Shown piece by piece: positions 9,231-16,581 of a stretch of 35,467 nucleotides of DNA. Source of the DNA: Armatimonadota bacterium (GTDB lineage Bacteria > Sysuimicrobiota > Sysuimicrobiia > Sysuimicrobiales > Kaftiobacteriaceae). Made by a program: the position numbers and the translations under genes. The first letter of the stretch is position 1; each line of letters begins with the position of its first letter. Below the pieces are notes generated by a model. It had not been told where the DNA came from, did not search any database, and saw only the letters and a program-made list of their open reading frames with translations. The stretch lies in NCBI GenBank assembly GCA_016193565.1, contig JACPRY010000007.1, positions 1-35,467 of the forward strand, in the 5' to 3' direction.

Positions 9231-9235
9231 GTCAG

Positions 9236-9967
9236 TCAGCGTCCATAGGCAAGGCGCTCGACCAGCATCGCGGGGAGTCCCGCCGCTTCCATCTTCTTCT
9301 GCGTCCGCTCCACCGGATACGCGAGGCGGAGGAGCGACACCGTTTGCGCGTCTTCATCGAACCACGCGTAGGCGGCGCGGGCGTCGCCGTCGCGGGGCTG
9401 GCCGACGCTGCCGACGTTGACGATGTACCGCCGCTCCGGCTGCAGGCGCAGCGGCTGTTCCGGCAACAACGGCGCCGCCGTCACCTTCTCGCCATCGAAG
9501 ACAAAGACGGCCGGCACGTGCGTGTGACCGACGAGACACACCCGGAACGGCGCGGCGTCGAAATTCGCCTGCGCCGTGTGCAGATCGAGGATGTACTCTT
9601 CAACGGGATCCCTGGCGCTCCCGTGCACGGCAAGAAACCCGTTCGGGGTGATCTGCTGCGGGAGATCGGTGAGATAGCGGCGGACCGGTGCGGTGAGCTG
9701 CTCGCGCGTCCAGAGGATCGCCGCCTGCGCGAGCGGATTGAAATCCGCGATATCGAGGGCGTCAACAGCCGCCAGGTCGTGGTTGCCGGCAACAGCGCCT
9801 GCCAGCGCGGGCCGCAGCCGTTCGACGCAGGTGACGGGGTCGGGCCCATAGCCGACAAAATCCCCCAGGCAGATGACAGCATCGGGGCGCCGGCGATCCA
9901 TGTCGCCGAGCACGACCTCGAGTGCCTCTAGATTCGCGTGGATGTCGGAGATGATTCCGTACTGCAT
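9236..9967 (-). CDS. Metallophosphoesterase (calcineurin-like, YfcE/MJ0936-type)
   Basis: A 243-residue single-domain dinuclear metal phosphoesterase. All family motifs are present: 'SDIHANLEAL' near the start, 'CLGDFVGYGPDP', 'AGNHDLA', 'VHGSARDP' and 'VGHTHVP', followed by 'IVNVGSVGQPRDGD'. This pattern belongs to the Metallophos_2 group of small phosphodiesterases, often annotated YfcE-like; the natural substrate is unknown. The start is ATG 9967. It precedes the S9 peptidase on the same strand with a repeat-filled 86-base spacer, so co-transcription is possible but not assured. Upstream is the divergent MFS gene. Confidence 0.88.
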   Translation of the reverse strand: MQYGIISDIHANLEALEVVLGDMDRRRPDAVICLGDFVGYGPDPVTCVERLRPALAGAVAGNHDLAAVDALDIADFNPLAQAAILWTREQLTAPVRRYLTDLPQQITPNGFLAVHGSARDPVEEYILDLHTAQANFDAAPFRVCLVGHTHVPAVFVFDGEKVTAAPLLPEQPLRLQPERRYIVNVGSVGQPRDGDARAAYAWFDEDAQTVSLLRLAYPVERTQKKMEAAGLPAMLVERLAYGR

Positions 9968-10027
9968 GTCACGTGCGAATAAAGAGGCACACCACGACTC
10001 GGAGCTGGTGGGTCCGGGGCATCGGGA

Positions 10028-10033
10028 TATAAT
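10028..10033 (+). promoter_or_regulatory. Possible -10 element of the second MFS gene
   Basis: A perfect tataat lies about 25 bases before the GTG start, in the divergent spacer between phosphoesterase and MFS gene. The -35 region is poor (ctggtg at the expected spacing), so the promoter call rests on the -10 alone. Confidence 0.4.
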
Positions 10034-10058
10034 GTTCGAGGATATGTAGAGGCCTCCT

Positions 10059-11315
10059 GTGCAGCCCTTATTCTTCCGGTTCTCAGATCGGTTTGCGCTG
10101 CTGGTTCCGAAGAGCGCCCGCGCCAGCGCGAAGATCGACCTGATCGCAGCAATCCTCTATGGGTTGTTTGGTGGGCTCACCACTCCGTTCATCCCGGTGA
10201 TCGGACGGCGCATGGGTGCCTCCACGCTCCAGGTGTCGCTGCTCGTCGGCGCGCCTGCGCTCGTGCTGCTGCTGTCGCTGTGGTGGGCAAACCTGGTCAG
10301 ACGCTCGCATCCCGTGCGACTCATGGTGTGGGGCGCAACGGTCGGCCGGTGTCTCTTTCTCCTGATGCCGTGGGTCCGCAATCCATTCACGTACGTCTCA
10401 GTCGTCCTCGGCTACCACGCCGTCGCTTCGATCGGGCAGCTGGGGTACGCGCAGGTGATGCGCGCCGTCTATCCCGCCGAGGCGCGCGGCAGGATCATGG
10501 CCCTCGTGCGCATCGGCATGGCGCTCGCCTGGGTCGTCGGATCGCTGCTGGGCGGCCCGCTGATGGACGCCTTCGCATTTCACTGGGTGTTTGCCGGCGC
10601 CGCGGTGATCGGCGCTGCCAGCGCGCTGGTCTTCGCCCGACTCAACGCTCCGGCCGTCGAGGATGAAGAGGGCCGGATCACGCTGCGCGGCACCGTGTCC
10701 GTGCTGCGAGAGAACCGGAGCTTCGTCCGGTTCCTGACGGGATTCTTCATTTTCGGGTTCGGGGGCTGGATGCTCACCGCGGCGGTCCCGATTCTCCTCG
10801 TCGACGAGCTGCGGGCCAGCACGTTTCAGGTCGGCCTGCTGGGCGCGGTGACCTCAGGGATGTGGCTGGTCGCCTACTACGGCTGGGGACGGATGATCGA
10901 TCGGCGCGGGTCGGCGGGCGCGCTGCGCACGATCTTCCTCCTCGGCACGTTGACTCCGGTCATCTTCCTGCTGGCGCGCAACGCTTGGATGGCGCTCCCG
11001 GCAGGCATCACCGACGGATCCACGTCGGCCGGCGTGGACTTAGGCTGGCTGACCGCGATCCTGCAGTATGCGCCTGCGGGAGCGGTCCGTCACTATGTGG
11101 CGATCTTCAACACGCTGGTCGGAATCCGCGGGTCCGTCGCCCCGCTGCTGGCGTCGGCGCTCATCCCCTCAATTGGACCGAGAGGGATCTTTGTCATCTC
11201 GGCGGTGCTGATGCTGATCGGCGCCTGGGTCATGCACGCGGTGGCTTCTCAACGGCCGGGTGCTCGCCGCGCCTTGCCGGAAGAGGCCCAACCCGCTCCA
11301 TCCACGGACCGCTGA
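10059..11315 (+). CDS. MFS transporter
   Basis: A 418-residue membrane protein with about 10-12 transmembrane segments. It has the loop 'AEARGRIMALVRIGMA' and a central 'GRMIDRRGSAGAL' cytosolic loop that corresponds to the MFS A-like motif of the second half. The N-terminal 'IDLIAAILYGLFGGLTTPFIPVIGRRMGAS' is the arrangement seen in poorly characterised MFS_1 proteins near surface-stress genes. Substrate unknown. The start is GTG 10059 with agagg upstream. The tail (after the last helix) is Pro/Ala/Arg rich and overlaps, antisense, the 3' end of the ORF at 11230-11592. Confidence 0.8.
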   Translation: MQPLFFRFSDRFALLVPKSARASAKIDLIAAILYGLFGGLTTPFIPVIGRRMGASTLQVSLLVGAPALVLLLSLWWANLVRRSHPVRLMVWGATVGRCLFLLMPWVRNPFTYVSVVLGYHAVASIGQLGYAQVMRAVYPAEARGRIMALVRIGMALAWVVGSLLGGPLMDAFAFHWVFAGAAVIGAASALVFARLNAPAVEDEEGRITLRGTVSVLRENRSFVRFLTGFFIFGFGGWMLTAAVPILLVDELRASTFQVGLLGAVTSGMWLVAYYGWGRMIDRRGSAGALRTIFLLGTLTPVIFLLARNAWMALPAGITDGSTSAGVDLGWLTAILQYAPAGAVRHYVAIFNTLVGIRGSVAPLLASALIPSIGPRGIFVISAVLMLIGAWVMHAVASQRPGARRALPEEAQPAPSTDR

Positions 11316-11592
11316 GGATAGCGGCGAGGTCCGCGGCGGACTTTCGCCACAGCACAAGGCGCGTCAACTGCTCGCCCATGTGCAGCCGGTTGCGCCGCAC
11401 CTGCGTGTAGAACCGTCCCCAGAACGCATCCTCCGTGTCATCGAGCAGCGTCATCTGCCGGCCCTGGAGGCGGACCTCGAGACGGCAGCGGCCGCCGCCC
11501 GCCACCACCCAGGCATCCTGGCATCTAAAAGAACGGCGGAGCACGTCACGCAGCTCCCGCACGAGGCGCTGCTGTTGAGGCCAAACGAGCAC
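11230..11592 (-). CDS. Hypothetical protein, 120 residues
   Basis: No family recognised. The reading frame begins with GTG two bases after the stop of the preceding small gene, which fits a translationally coupled operon. The central part ('WVVAGGGRCRLEVRLQGRQMTLLDDTEDAFWGRFY') alternates beta-like and charged segments and has a plausible globular composition; no transmembrane helix or signal peptide is visible. The last 86 bases overlap the MFS gene on the other strand. The plus-strand alternative in this spacer (11260-11598) has a less protein-like composition, which is why the minus frame is preferred. Confidence 0.5.
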   Translation of the reverse strand: MLVWPQQQRLVRELRDVLRRSFRCQDAWVVAGGGRCRLEVRLQGRQMTLLDDTEDAFWGRFYTQVRRNRLHMGEQLTRLVLWRKSAADLAAILSGPWMERVGPLPARRGEHPAVEKPPRA

Positions 11593-11594
11593 AG

Positions 11595-11864
11595 CTAGCG
11601 TTCGGCTCCGAGCCGGTTGGCGAGGTCGTCGAGGAATGCGCCCAAGTAGACCGCCCCGATCTCATCCGGATCGCGCAGATCGATCAGTGCGTTGCGGTTC
11701 ACGTCTAGCGTGGCGGCGACATCGGCCACCATCGGCCGCAGCGTCTGAATGTACGCCTGGACATGCTTCTGACCCGAGCGGGTGTGGGGGACCGGGATCA
11801 CGACTCCGTGCCGGCGAGATCCCGGCGGCATACGGCGATCCATTCGCGTCGCCTTCATGATCAT
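11595..11864 (-). CDS. Hypothetical protein, about 89 residues
   Basis: No family recognised. After a basic N-terminus ('MDRRMPPGSRRHG') the protein has a helical segment 'HVQAYIQTLRPMVADVAATLDVNRNALIDLRDPDEIGAVYLGAFLDDLANRL' that looks folded. The coding start lies at the end of the YbaK-like gene: GTG 11867 overlaps its stop, while ATG 11864 and ATG 11858 lie better spaced from agaggag. ATG 11864 is chosen. Tight spacing on both sides supports a real gene in a four-gene operon. Confidence 0.55.
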   Translation of the reverse strand: MIMKATRMDRRMPPGSRRHGVVIPVPHTRSGQKHVQAYIQTLRPMVADVAATLDVNRNALIDLRDPDEIGAVYLGAFLDDLANRLGAER

Positions 11865-12352
11865 CACGCTCCTCTGCGTACCTGCGGCTCGGTCGCGAAC
11901 TCTGCAACTCTCGGCTGCGCCAGCCGTTCGAAATCATGGTAGGACACTGTCATCGTTTCACGGTGGGTGCCTGCATTGAAGACGATCTTCGGATCCAGGG
12001 TCATGCTGCGGTCGACGACGACTGGCACGTTGTACAGGTTGCCAAACGGAGGCATCGCGCCCAGTTCGCAGTCGGGAAAGAGGTTCGCAAACTCCTCTTC
12101 TCTGGCCAGGCGGGCGTCGCGCGCGCCGAGCGCTGCGCGCAGGCGCGCGGTATCCACGCGGGCAGGCCCAGGCAGCACGAGCATCGTGAGCCGCCCGTCC
12201 ACATTGGCGATGACGACCTTCGCAAACAGGCGGCCCGGCACGTGTTCAACGGCGGCGACTTCCTGTGCGGTATAGACCTCGGGGTGTGAATGAGCCTCAA
12301 ACGTCACCTTCTGTTCCTTGAAATAGCGCTCCAGGCGCTCACGGCATGTCAC
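11864..12352 (-). CDS. YbaK/EbsC-family aminoacyl-tRNA deacylase
   Basis: A 162-residue protein of the family that hydrolyses mischarged aminoacyl-tRNAs (for example Cys-tRNA(Pro) or Ala-tRNA(Pro)). Family segments visible are 'HSHPEVYTAQEVAA', 'GRLFAKVVIANVDGRLTMLVLPG' with the catalytic-type Lys, 'CELGAMPPFGN' (the GAMPP-like loop) and 'VFNAGTHRETMTVSYHDF'. It is closer to the stand-alone YbaK-like group that begins 'L...KV.F..HSH' than to E. coli YbaK, so the exact tRNA specificity is not known. The GTG start follows a strong ggggaggtga. It lies six bases after a small membrane protein gene and overlaps the next gene. Confidence 0.85.
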   Translation of the reverse strand: MTCRERLERYFKEQKVTFEAHSHPEVYTAQEVAAVEHVPGRLFAKVVIANVDGRLTMLVLPGPARVDTARLRAALGARDARLAREEEFANLFPDCELGAMPPFGNLYNVPVVVDRSMTLDPKIVFNAGTHRETMTVSYHDFERLAQPRVAEFATEPQVRRGA

Positions 12353-12358
12353 ACTCGG

Positions 12359-12772
12359 TCACCTCCCCAACGCACCTGTCGTATAGGCCCGGAGGACCAA
12401 CGCGGCCTGGGTGAGACAGATCAGCGCCACGAGGCGCGGCTCGCGGAAGGTCGTGGGGTCTCTCGCGATCGAGGGACGCAGAAAGCCGCCGGGGCGGATG
12501 CCGAACTGCACCAGCGCGGTTCCTGCCACCAGGACGCCATACAGGAAGTGCAACGCGGCTTTCGGACGAGACCCGCCGGCGGCCAGCGTGACTCCCGCAG
12601 CGACCTGAACGGCGAGCGCAACCAGCGCCAGCAGCAGCACCGTCCAGAAGGCTCGGGACAGCGCGCGCTGTCGCGTGAGCATCGCGGCGAATGCCCACAC
12701 TGCGAGCGCAACGTTCCCGACGACGACTGCGAGGATGAGTGGTGGGAAGGCGTGCAGGTCCACCAGGGACAT
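12359..12772 (-). CDS. Small four-helix membrane protein
   Basis: A protein of about 137 residues with four clear transmembrane segments (starting LILAVVVGNVALAVW, TVLLLALVALAVQVAAG, LHFLYGVLVAGTALVQF and LVALICLTQAALVL) and a C-terminal 'LRAYTTG'. No named family is recognised. ATG 12772 is preferred because it gives a normal short cytosolic N-terminus, but GTG 12790 with an upstream gaggtgg-like stretch is also possible. It heads a minus-strand operon with the YbaK-like gene and two unknowns, six bases or fewer apart. Confidence 0.7.
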   Translation of the reverse strand: MSLVDLHAFPPLILAVVVGNVALAVWAFAAMLTRQRALSRAFWTVLLLALVALAVQVAAGVTLAAGGSRPKAALHFLYGVLVAGTALVQFGIRPGGFLRPSIARDPTTFREPRLVALICLTQAALVLRAYTTGALGR

Positions 12773-12810
12773 CGTGGGGGTCTTCCACACACGGGCTAAT
12801 GGCCCCTTTC

Positions 12811-12837
12811 CACCTCACCTGTGGTGAGCCGGTGGAG
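12811..12837. promoter_or_regulatory. Hairpin in the divergent spacer
   Basis: In the spacer between the membrane-protein gene (minus) and the FAD oxidoreductase (plus) is a dyad ctcacc-tgt-ggtgag, flanked by an outer ccacc/ggtgg. It could be an operator or a simple hairpin. Just to its right are degenerate 7-base units ggtgaag and ggtgagg (12855-12868), related to the heptamer repeats seen elsewhere in the window. Confidence 0.3.
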
Positions 12838-12915
12838 CTAGCTTGTTGACGTAAGGTGAAGGGTGAGGCGCAGTGGGGGATGTATAGAATGAGAAGACCT
12901 CCCGGAGTGGCTCAG

Positions 12916-14313
12916 ATGGACCGCCGCATTGCGCTGCCCATGGTCATCGGGGCGATTGTCGCCGCCCTCGCTGCGGCCGGACTCGCCGCCGCGCCTCCGC
13001 GGACGATCGCCGTTGACGTCCTCGTCGTGGGCGGGACGCCCGCCGGCATCGCCGCCGCGGCGGGAGCCGCGCGGGCGGGCGCCCGCGTGCACATCGTCGA
13101 GCCACGGTCGAAACTGGGCGGCGACATCACGTGGGCGTGGCTCACGACCTTTGACATGAACCTCTCCCCGGACGGCATCCACCTGACCCGCGGCATCTTC
13201 TCCGACTACTACCGGCTGCTCGGACTGAGCTTCGATCTCGAAGAGGCCGTTCACAAGCTCACGTGGGCCGTCTACCGCGAGCGACTCGCGAACGTCACCG
13301 AGCACGCGCCCCTGCTGCGGCCGCTGCTGGACGGTACCCGCGTGATCGGCGCGGAGTTTGAAGACCGCGGGTTCAACCGGACGCTCACGGTGCGGGCGAA
13401 AGTCTCGATCGACGCCACCGACGACGCGGAGTTCGCCGCGGCGGCCGGCGTGCCTCATGTGCTGGGCCGCGAAGGTGCGGGCGGCGAGCGGTGGATGCAG
13501 CCGGCAACGCTGATCTTCCGCCTCTCGGGCGTCGATTGGGTTGAGCTCACCACCGCGATCATGGCGCGCCGGAACGGCGACACCGTCTCCTGGGGCGTGA
13601 ACGGGAAAGCGGCCTGGGGATTCTGGGAGGCGATGCGCGGCTACAAACCCAGCCAGCCCGATGCCGGCGTGCTCGGACTGAACCTCGCGCTGCAGCACGA
13701 CGGCAGCGTGCTCGTGAACACCCTGCAGATCTTCCGCGTAGACGGCACGGTCCCGGCTTCGCTCGAGGACGGCCTGGCCAAGGCGAAACGCGAGCTGCCG
13801 TCCCTCGTGCAGTTCATGCGGACGCACATCCCCGGCCTGGCGCAGGCGCAGCTCGCCGATCACGCACCGGCGCTCTACGTCCGCGAAACCCGGCACATCG
13901 CGGGGCTGCAGACGCTGACGGTCGATGACATTATCCTGCGGCGGGTCTTCCCCGACCGGATTGCCGTGGCCTCATATCCGATCGACATCCATCCGTACCG
14001 GCCCACGTGGACGAGTCCCTATGCGCTGGCGCGGCACGTGTACACGATCCCGCTGAAAACCCTCGTCCCCAAAGATGTGCAGGGGCTGCTCGTGGCCTCG
14101 CGGTCGTTCTCCGCCACCTCAGAGGCCGCCGGCTCGGCGCGGGTGATCCCGACGACGATGGCGATGGGGCAGGCCGCAGGCGTCGTCGCCGCGATCTGCG
14201 CGAGCGCGGGCTGCACGCCGGCGGCCGTGGCGCGCACGCCGGCGCTGGTGAAAAAGGTCCAGCTGACGTTGATGAAGCAGGGAGCGTATCTGGGGGCAGA
14301 ACCGCTGCCTTAG
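12916..14313 (+). CDS. Exported or membrane-anchored FAD-dependent oxidoreductase (FAD_oxidored family)
   Basis: A 465-residue protein. An N-terminal signal or anchor segment (LPMVIGAIVAALAAAGLAAAP) is followed by the dinucleotide-binding motif 'DVLVVGGTPAGIAAAAGAARAG' and then an E-x-R pair at the end of the second strand. 'IDATDDAEFAAAAGV' and the C-terminal 'GLLVASRSFSATSEAAGSARVIPTTMAMGQAAG' are typical of the FAD_oxidored family (often labelled xanthan lyase or FAD-dependent oxidoreductase), whose substrates are mostly unknown. ATG 12916 has ggag nine bases upstream; the longer track start would put 20 odd residues before the signal. No redox partner is encoded beside it. Confidence 0.82.
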   Translation: MDRRIALPMVIGAIVAALAAAGLAAAPPRTIAVDVLVVGGTPAGIAAAAGAARAGARVHIVEPRSKLGGDITWAWLTTFDMNLSPDGIHLTRGIFSDYYRLLGLSFDLEEAVHKLTWAVYRERLANVTEHAPLLRPLLDGTRVIGAEFEDRGFNRTLTVRAKVSIDATDDAEFAAAAGVPHVLGREGAGGERWMQPATLIFRLSGVDWVELTTAIMARRNGDTVSWGVNGKAAWGFWEAMRGYKPSQPDAGVLGLNLALQHDGSVLVNTLQIFRVDGTVPASLEDGLAKAKRELPSLVQFMRTHIPGLAQAQLADHAPALYVRETRHIAGLQTLTVDDIILRRVFPDRIAVASYPIDIHPYRPTWTSPYALARHVYTIPLKTLVPKDVQGLLVASRSFSATSEAAGSARVIPTTMAMGQAAGVVAAICASAGCTPAAVARTPALVKKVQLTLMKQGAYLGAEPLP

Positions 14314-14352
14314 GAACATGTCCGAGAAATGTCGCTTCGCAAGGCCCGGGGC

Positions 14353-14381
14353 CCCCAAAAATTGCCCGGCAATTTTTGGGG
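14353..14381. terminator. Perfect A/T-rich hairpin between convergent genes
   Basis: ccccaaaaattgc-ccg-gcaatttttgggg is a perfect 13-bp stem with a 3-base loop between the stops of the FAD oxidoreductase (+) and the helicase (-). It is placed to stop transcription from both sides, but neither side has a T-run after the stem, so it is not a classical intrinsic terminator. The A/T core stands out in a GC-rich surrounding. Confidence 0.5.
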
Positions 14382-14385
14382 TGGG

Positions 14386-15903
14386 TTAGACTGGAGAGAG
14401 CAGCCCGACGTCGCGCAGCTGCTCGAGGATCTGCCGCATCTTCGCGAAGTCCCGGAAGCCACCGCTGAACTCGTCCGAGGTCTTGTAGCCGAGCTCTACG
14501 AACTTGTTCAACGCCACGAAGAACGCGTACTGGATCGTTGAGGCCATGCTCTCCGGCGCGTCCCGGTTCTTGTCGAGGTTGAGATCGATGATGTCGATCC
14601 GCGGGAGGTAGTCAGACTCCGTTCGCCCGGACTTGGCCTCGCCCTTCAGCAGTTCCTCCAGATTCTTCGTCGAGATCCAGTCCTTGGCCATGACCATCGC
14701 CACGTCGAGGTCGTACTCGAGGTCGCCGCTGCCCACGCAGTGGTGCATCGTCGGACGATAGAACTCCGAGACCTCATCGCCCGGCTTTTCGTCCAGCCGG
14801 CAGCCTTCCTTGTCGAGTGGAGAGATCGCGAACACCGGACAGTTCAGTTCCAGGCTCAGGTCGGCGAGTTTGGCCGAGATGAAGTCCGTGCGCGCCTTCT
14901 CGTCGTGCACGTTCTCCTCGAGGGGCACCCGCTGCAGGTAGTCGATGAAAATCACGCACTCGTCAGTCTGGAACGTGTGCATGAGGTTGTGGGCGCGAGC
15001 TCGAATTCGCTCGACGGTGTCTTGCCGGCCTCCCTCGAACAAGAACAGGGTCTGTAGCCCGGGTTCCATCTTGGCCCAGGTCTCCTTGACACGGCCCTGT
15101 ATCGTCGGCGCATTCGCCTCGGCCGACAACAGGGAGGCCGGGTTGACCAGGGCTTCGCGGCCGAGCAGACGCGCAAACAGCACGCGCCGCGTCTGTTCCC
15201 ATGAGTAGTACAGGATCGGGATCTTGTGCCGGCTGGCGATCGATGCGGCGAGTTCGAGCGCGAAGTTCGTCTTCCCCCGCCGCGGCGCCCCGGCAAGCCC
15301 GTAGTAGAATCCGCGCCGCAGCCCAGAGAGGATCTCGGTGAGCCGGTCAAACGGCGACAGCGAGTAGCCGAGCGTGGTGCCGGCGTGGCCGCGGATGATC
15401 TCACCCACGATGCGGGCGCCGATCTCGTTGGCCGGCGGGGACGTGCGGCTGAGGCGCTGCTGCTGGATCTCGAGGAGCGACGGGATCACGGCTCCGACAA
15501 AGTCTACGACGTCGCCGCCGTCCTGCCGCTCATTTTCCAGATAGTCGGAGATGCTCTTGTTGACCTCCACGAGGCGGAGCCGGCTCGCTCTCGCCTTGAG
15601 GAGGTCGACGTAGGCCATGACCTGCGAGGCGTCGGGCTCCGGCGCGGCGACGATGGCATCCAGGAACCGGCGCATCTCCGGCGACATCATCCCCCGCTCC
15701 TTGAGCATCGCCCCGACGGCGACCGGTTCGAGCGGCATCTCCGTGTTGCCGCAGACGTCGACGAGCGTGCGGGAAAGGACGCGCCCGAGGTTGTGAGGCA
15801 TCAGGTCGGGTTTGAAGCCCAATTCCATCGCCCGCCCGAGCAGATAACGGTCGCGAATGAAACCGCTTAGTAGGGATTGCTCAATCTCGGTTGCTTCTTC
15901 CAC
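14386..15903 (-). CDS. DnaB-type replicative helicase, divergent
   Basis: A 505-residue RecA-fold ATPase. Residues 1-105 look like the DnaB N-terminal helical domain ('EIEQSLLSGFI', 'MAYVDLLK'). After a linker helix (to about 160) comes the C-terminal motor: Walker A 'GAPRRGKT' (205-212), Walker B 'VIFIDYLQ' (317-324), and the region 'GSGDLEYDLDVAMVM' that matches DnaB 'SGAIEQDADVV'. 'LDKNRDAPES' stands for the arginine/K-N-R loop. The P-loop differs from the usual 'ARPSMGKT', and the protein is about 50 residues longer than typical DnaB because of extra sequence between the last strands. It may be the cell's main helicase, a phage-derived copy, or a paralogue; the sequence alone does not decide. 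GTG 15903 has ggagag upstream. Confidence 0.8.
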   Translation of the reverse strand: MEEATEIEQSLLSGFIRDRYLLGRAMELGFKPDLMPHNLGRVLSRTLVDVCGNTEMPLEPVAVGAMLKERGMMSPEMRRFLDAIVAAPEPDASQVMAYVDLLKARASRLRLVEVNKSISDYLENERQDGGDVVDFVGAVIPSLLEIQQQRLSRTSPPANEIGARIVGEIIRGHAGTTLGYSLSPFDRLTEILSGLRRGFYYGLAGAPRRGKTNFALELAASIASRHKIPILYYSWEQTRRVLFARLLGREALVNPASLLSAEANAPTIQGRVKETWAKMEPGLQTLFLFEGGRQDTVERIRARAHNLMHTFQTDECVIFIDYLQRVPLEENVHDEKARTDFISAKLADLSLELNCPVFAISPLDKEGCRLDEKPGDEVSEFYRPTMHHCVGSGDLEYDLDVAMVMAKDWISTKNLEELLKGEAKSGRTESDYLPRIDIIDLNLDKNRDAPESMASTIQYAFFVALNKFVELGYKTSDEFSGGFRDFAKMRQILEQLRDVGLLSPV

Positions 15904-15987
15904 GAGAGGGCACTCTCCGCCGACGATCTGAACGGCTCATCTGGATATGCCACTCGTGGCGCAGCCCTAGACCGGCGTGAAAAACGG

Positions 15988-16308
15988 CTACGGCTTCTCT
16001 GCAGCAGAGAACGTGCCCACGGCGGCCTCACAGACCCAACCGCCTTCGGGCAACTCCACGCCGGCGTGCATCCTGAGCCGGAGGCCTCTCAGCACCAGCA
16101 CCGGGCGGCCGGCGGAGATCGCGGTGACACGCGCGCGTCCTGTTGCCAGCCGGTTGAGACTGCTCGGGGCAAAGGTCGCGCCCGTCACGCCGACTGTGCT
16201 GCCGTGCACTGAGAGCGTGTGGGCATACGCGAGCACGCGGCCCCGTAGATCGAGGAGCGTCACATCGTGATAACCGCAAGGGCGAATTCCTTGTTTGCGT
16301 GCGGGCAC
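15988..16308 (-). CDS. Hypothetical small protein upstream of the helicase gene
   Basis: The track ORF at 15988-16461 begins with the antisense translation of tRNA-Arg, which is spurious, but its last ~90 residues ('VTLLDLRGRVLAYAHTLSVHGSTVGVTGATF...') have a beta-rich, GC3-biased, protein-like composition. A start at GTG 16308 or GTG 16263 would exclude the tRNA; neither has a strong SD. No family recognised. It ends 84 bases before the helicase gene on the same strand. If it is not real, the 425-base spacer 15904-16328 holds only the tRNA promoter. Confidence 0.4.
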   Translation of the reverse strand: MPARKQGIRPCGYHDVTLLDLRGRVLAYAHTLSVHGSTVGVTGATFAPSSLNRLATGRARVTAISAGRPVLVLRGLRLRMHAGVELPEGGWVCEAAVGTFSAAEKP

Positions 16309-16320
16309 GGTTGATATAAT
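16291..16320 (+). promoter_or_regulatory. Promoter of tRNA-Arg
   Basis: ttgttt at 16291-16296 and a perfect tataat at 16315-16320 are separated by 18 bases, and the tRNA starts 9 bases after the -10 box. This is a vegetative sigma-type promoter. Confidence 0.7.
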
Positions 16321-16328
16321 CGGGCTGC

Positions 16329-16404
<76 letters not shown>

Positions 16405-16461
16405 CTTTCTTCTCTTTGACGAACCCCCCTCGAAATCCACACAACCTCGCCCCGGCACCAT

Positions 16462-16481
16462 GATAGCCCATTTGGGCTATC
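16462..16481. repeat. Perfect hairpin after tRNA-Arg
   Basis: gatagccc-attt-gggctatc is a perfect 8-bp stem with a 4-base loop, 57 bases after the tRNA. It has no T-run on either side. It may mark the edge of the RAYT-associated unit that begins just after it. Confidence 0.45.
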
Positions 16482-16521
16482 GACCCGCCCTGGCCCCCCA
16501 TGTAAGAATTTGGCCGAAAAT

Positions 16522-16565
16522 CGGTGCCAGGCACCGTTTCTGGGCGGAAATGGTGCCAGGCACCG
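16522..16565. repeat. Two REP-like palindromes before the Y1 transposase
   Basis: cggtgccaggcaccg at 16522-16536 and ggtgccaggcacc at 16552-16564 are identical palindromic cores in direct order, spaced by 15 bases and each preceded by a gaaa(a)t stretch. Such ggtgcc-ggcacc palindromes beside a Y1 gene are the substrate type of REP-associated tyrosine transposases. No copy is seen downstream of the gene. Confidence 0.8.
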
Positions 16566-16581
16566 GATGTGGGGGAAAAGC

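Noticed and set aside
12846-12890. Promoter ttgacg ... tagaat before the FAD oxidoreductase
   Set aside because: The two boxes are 33 bases apart, too far to act together.
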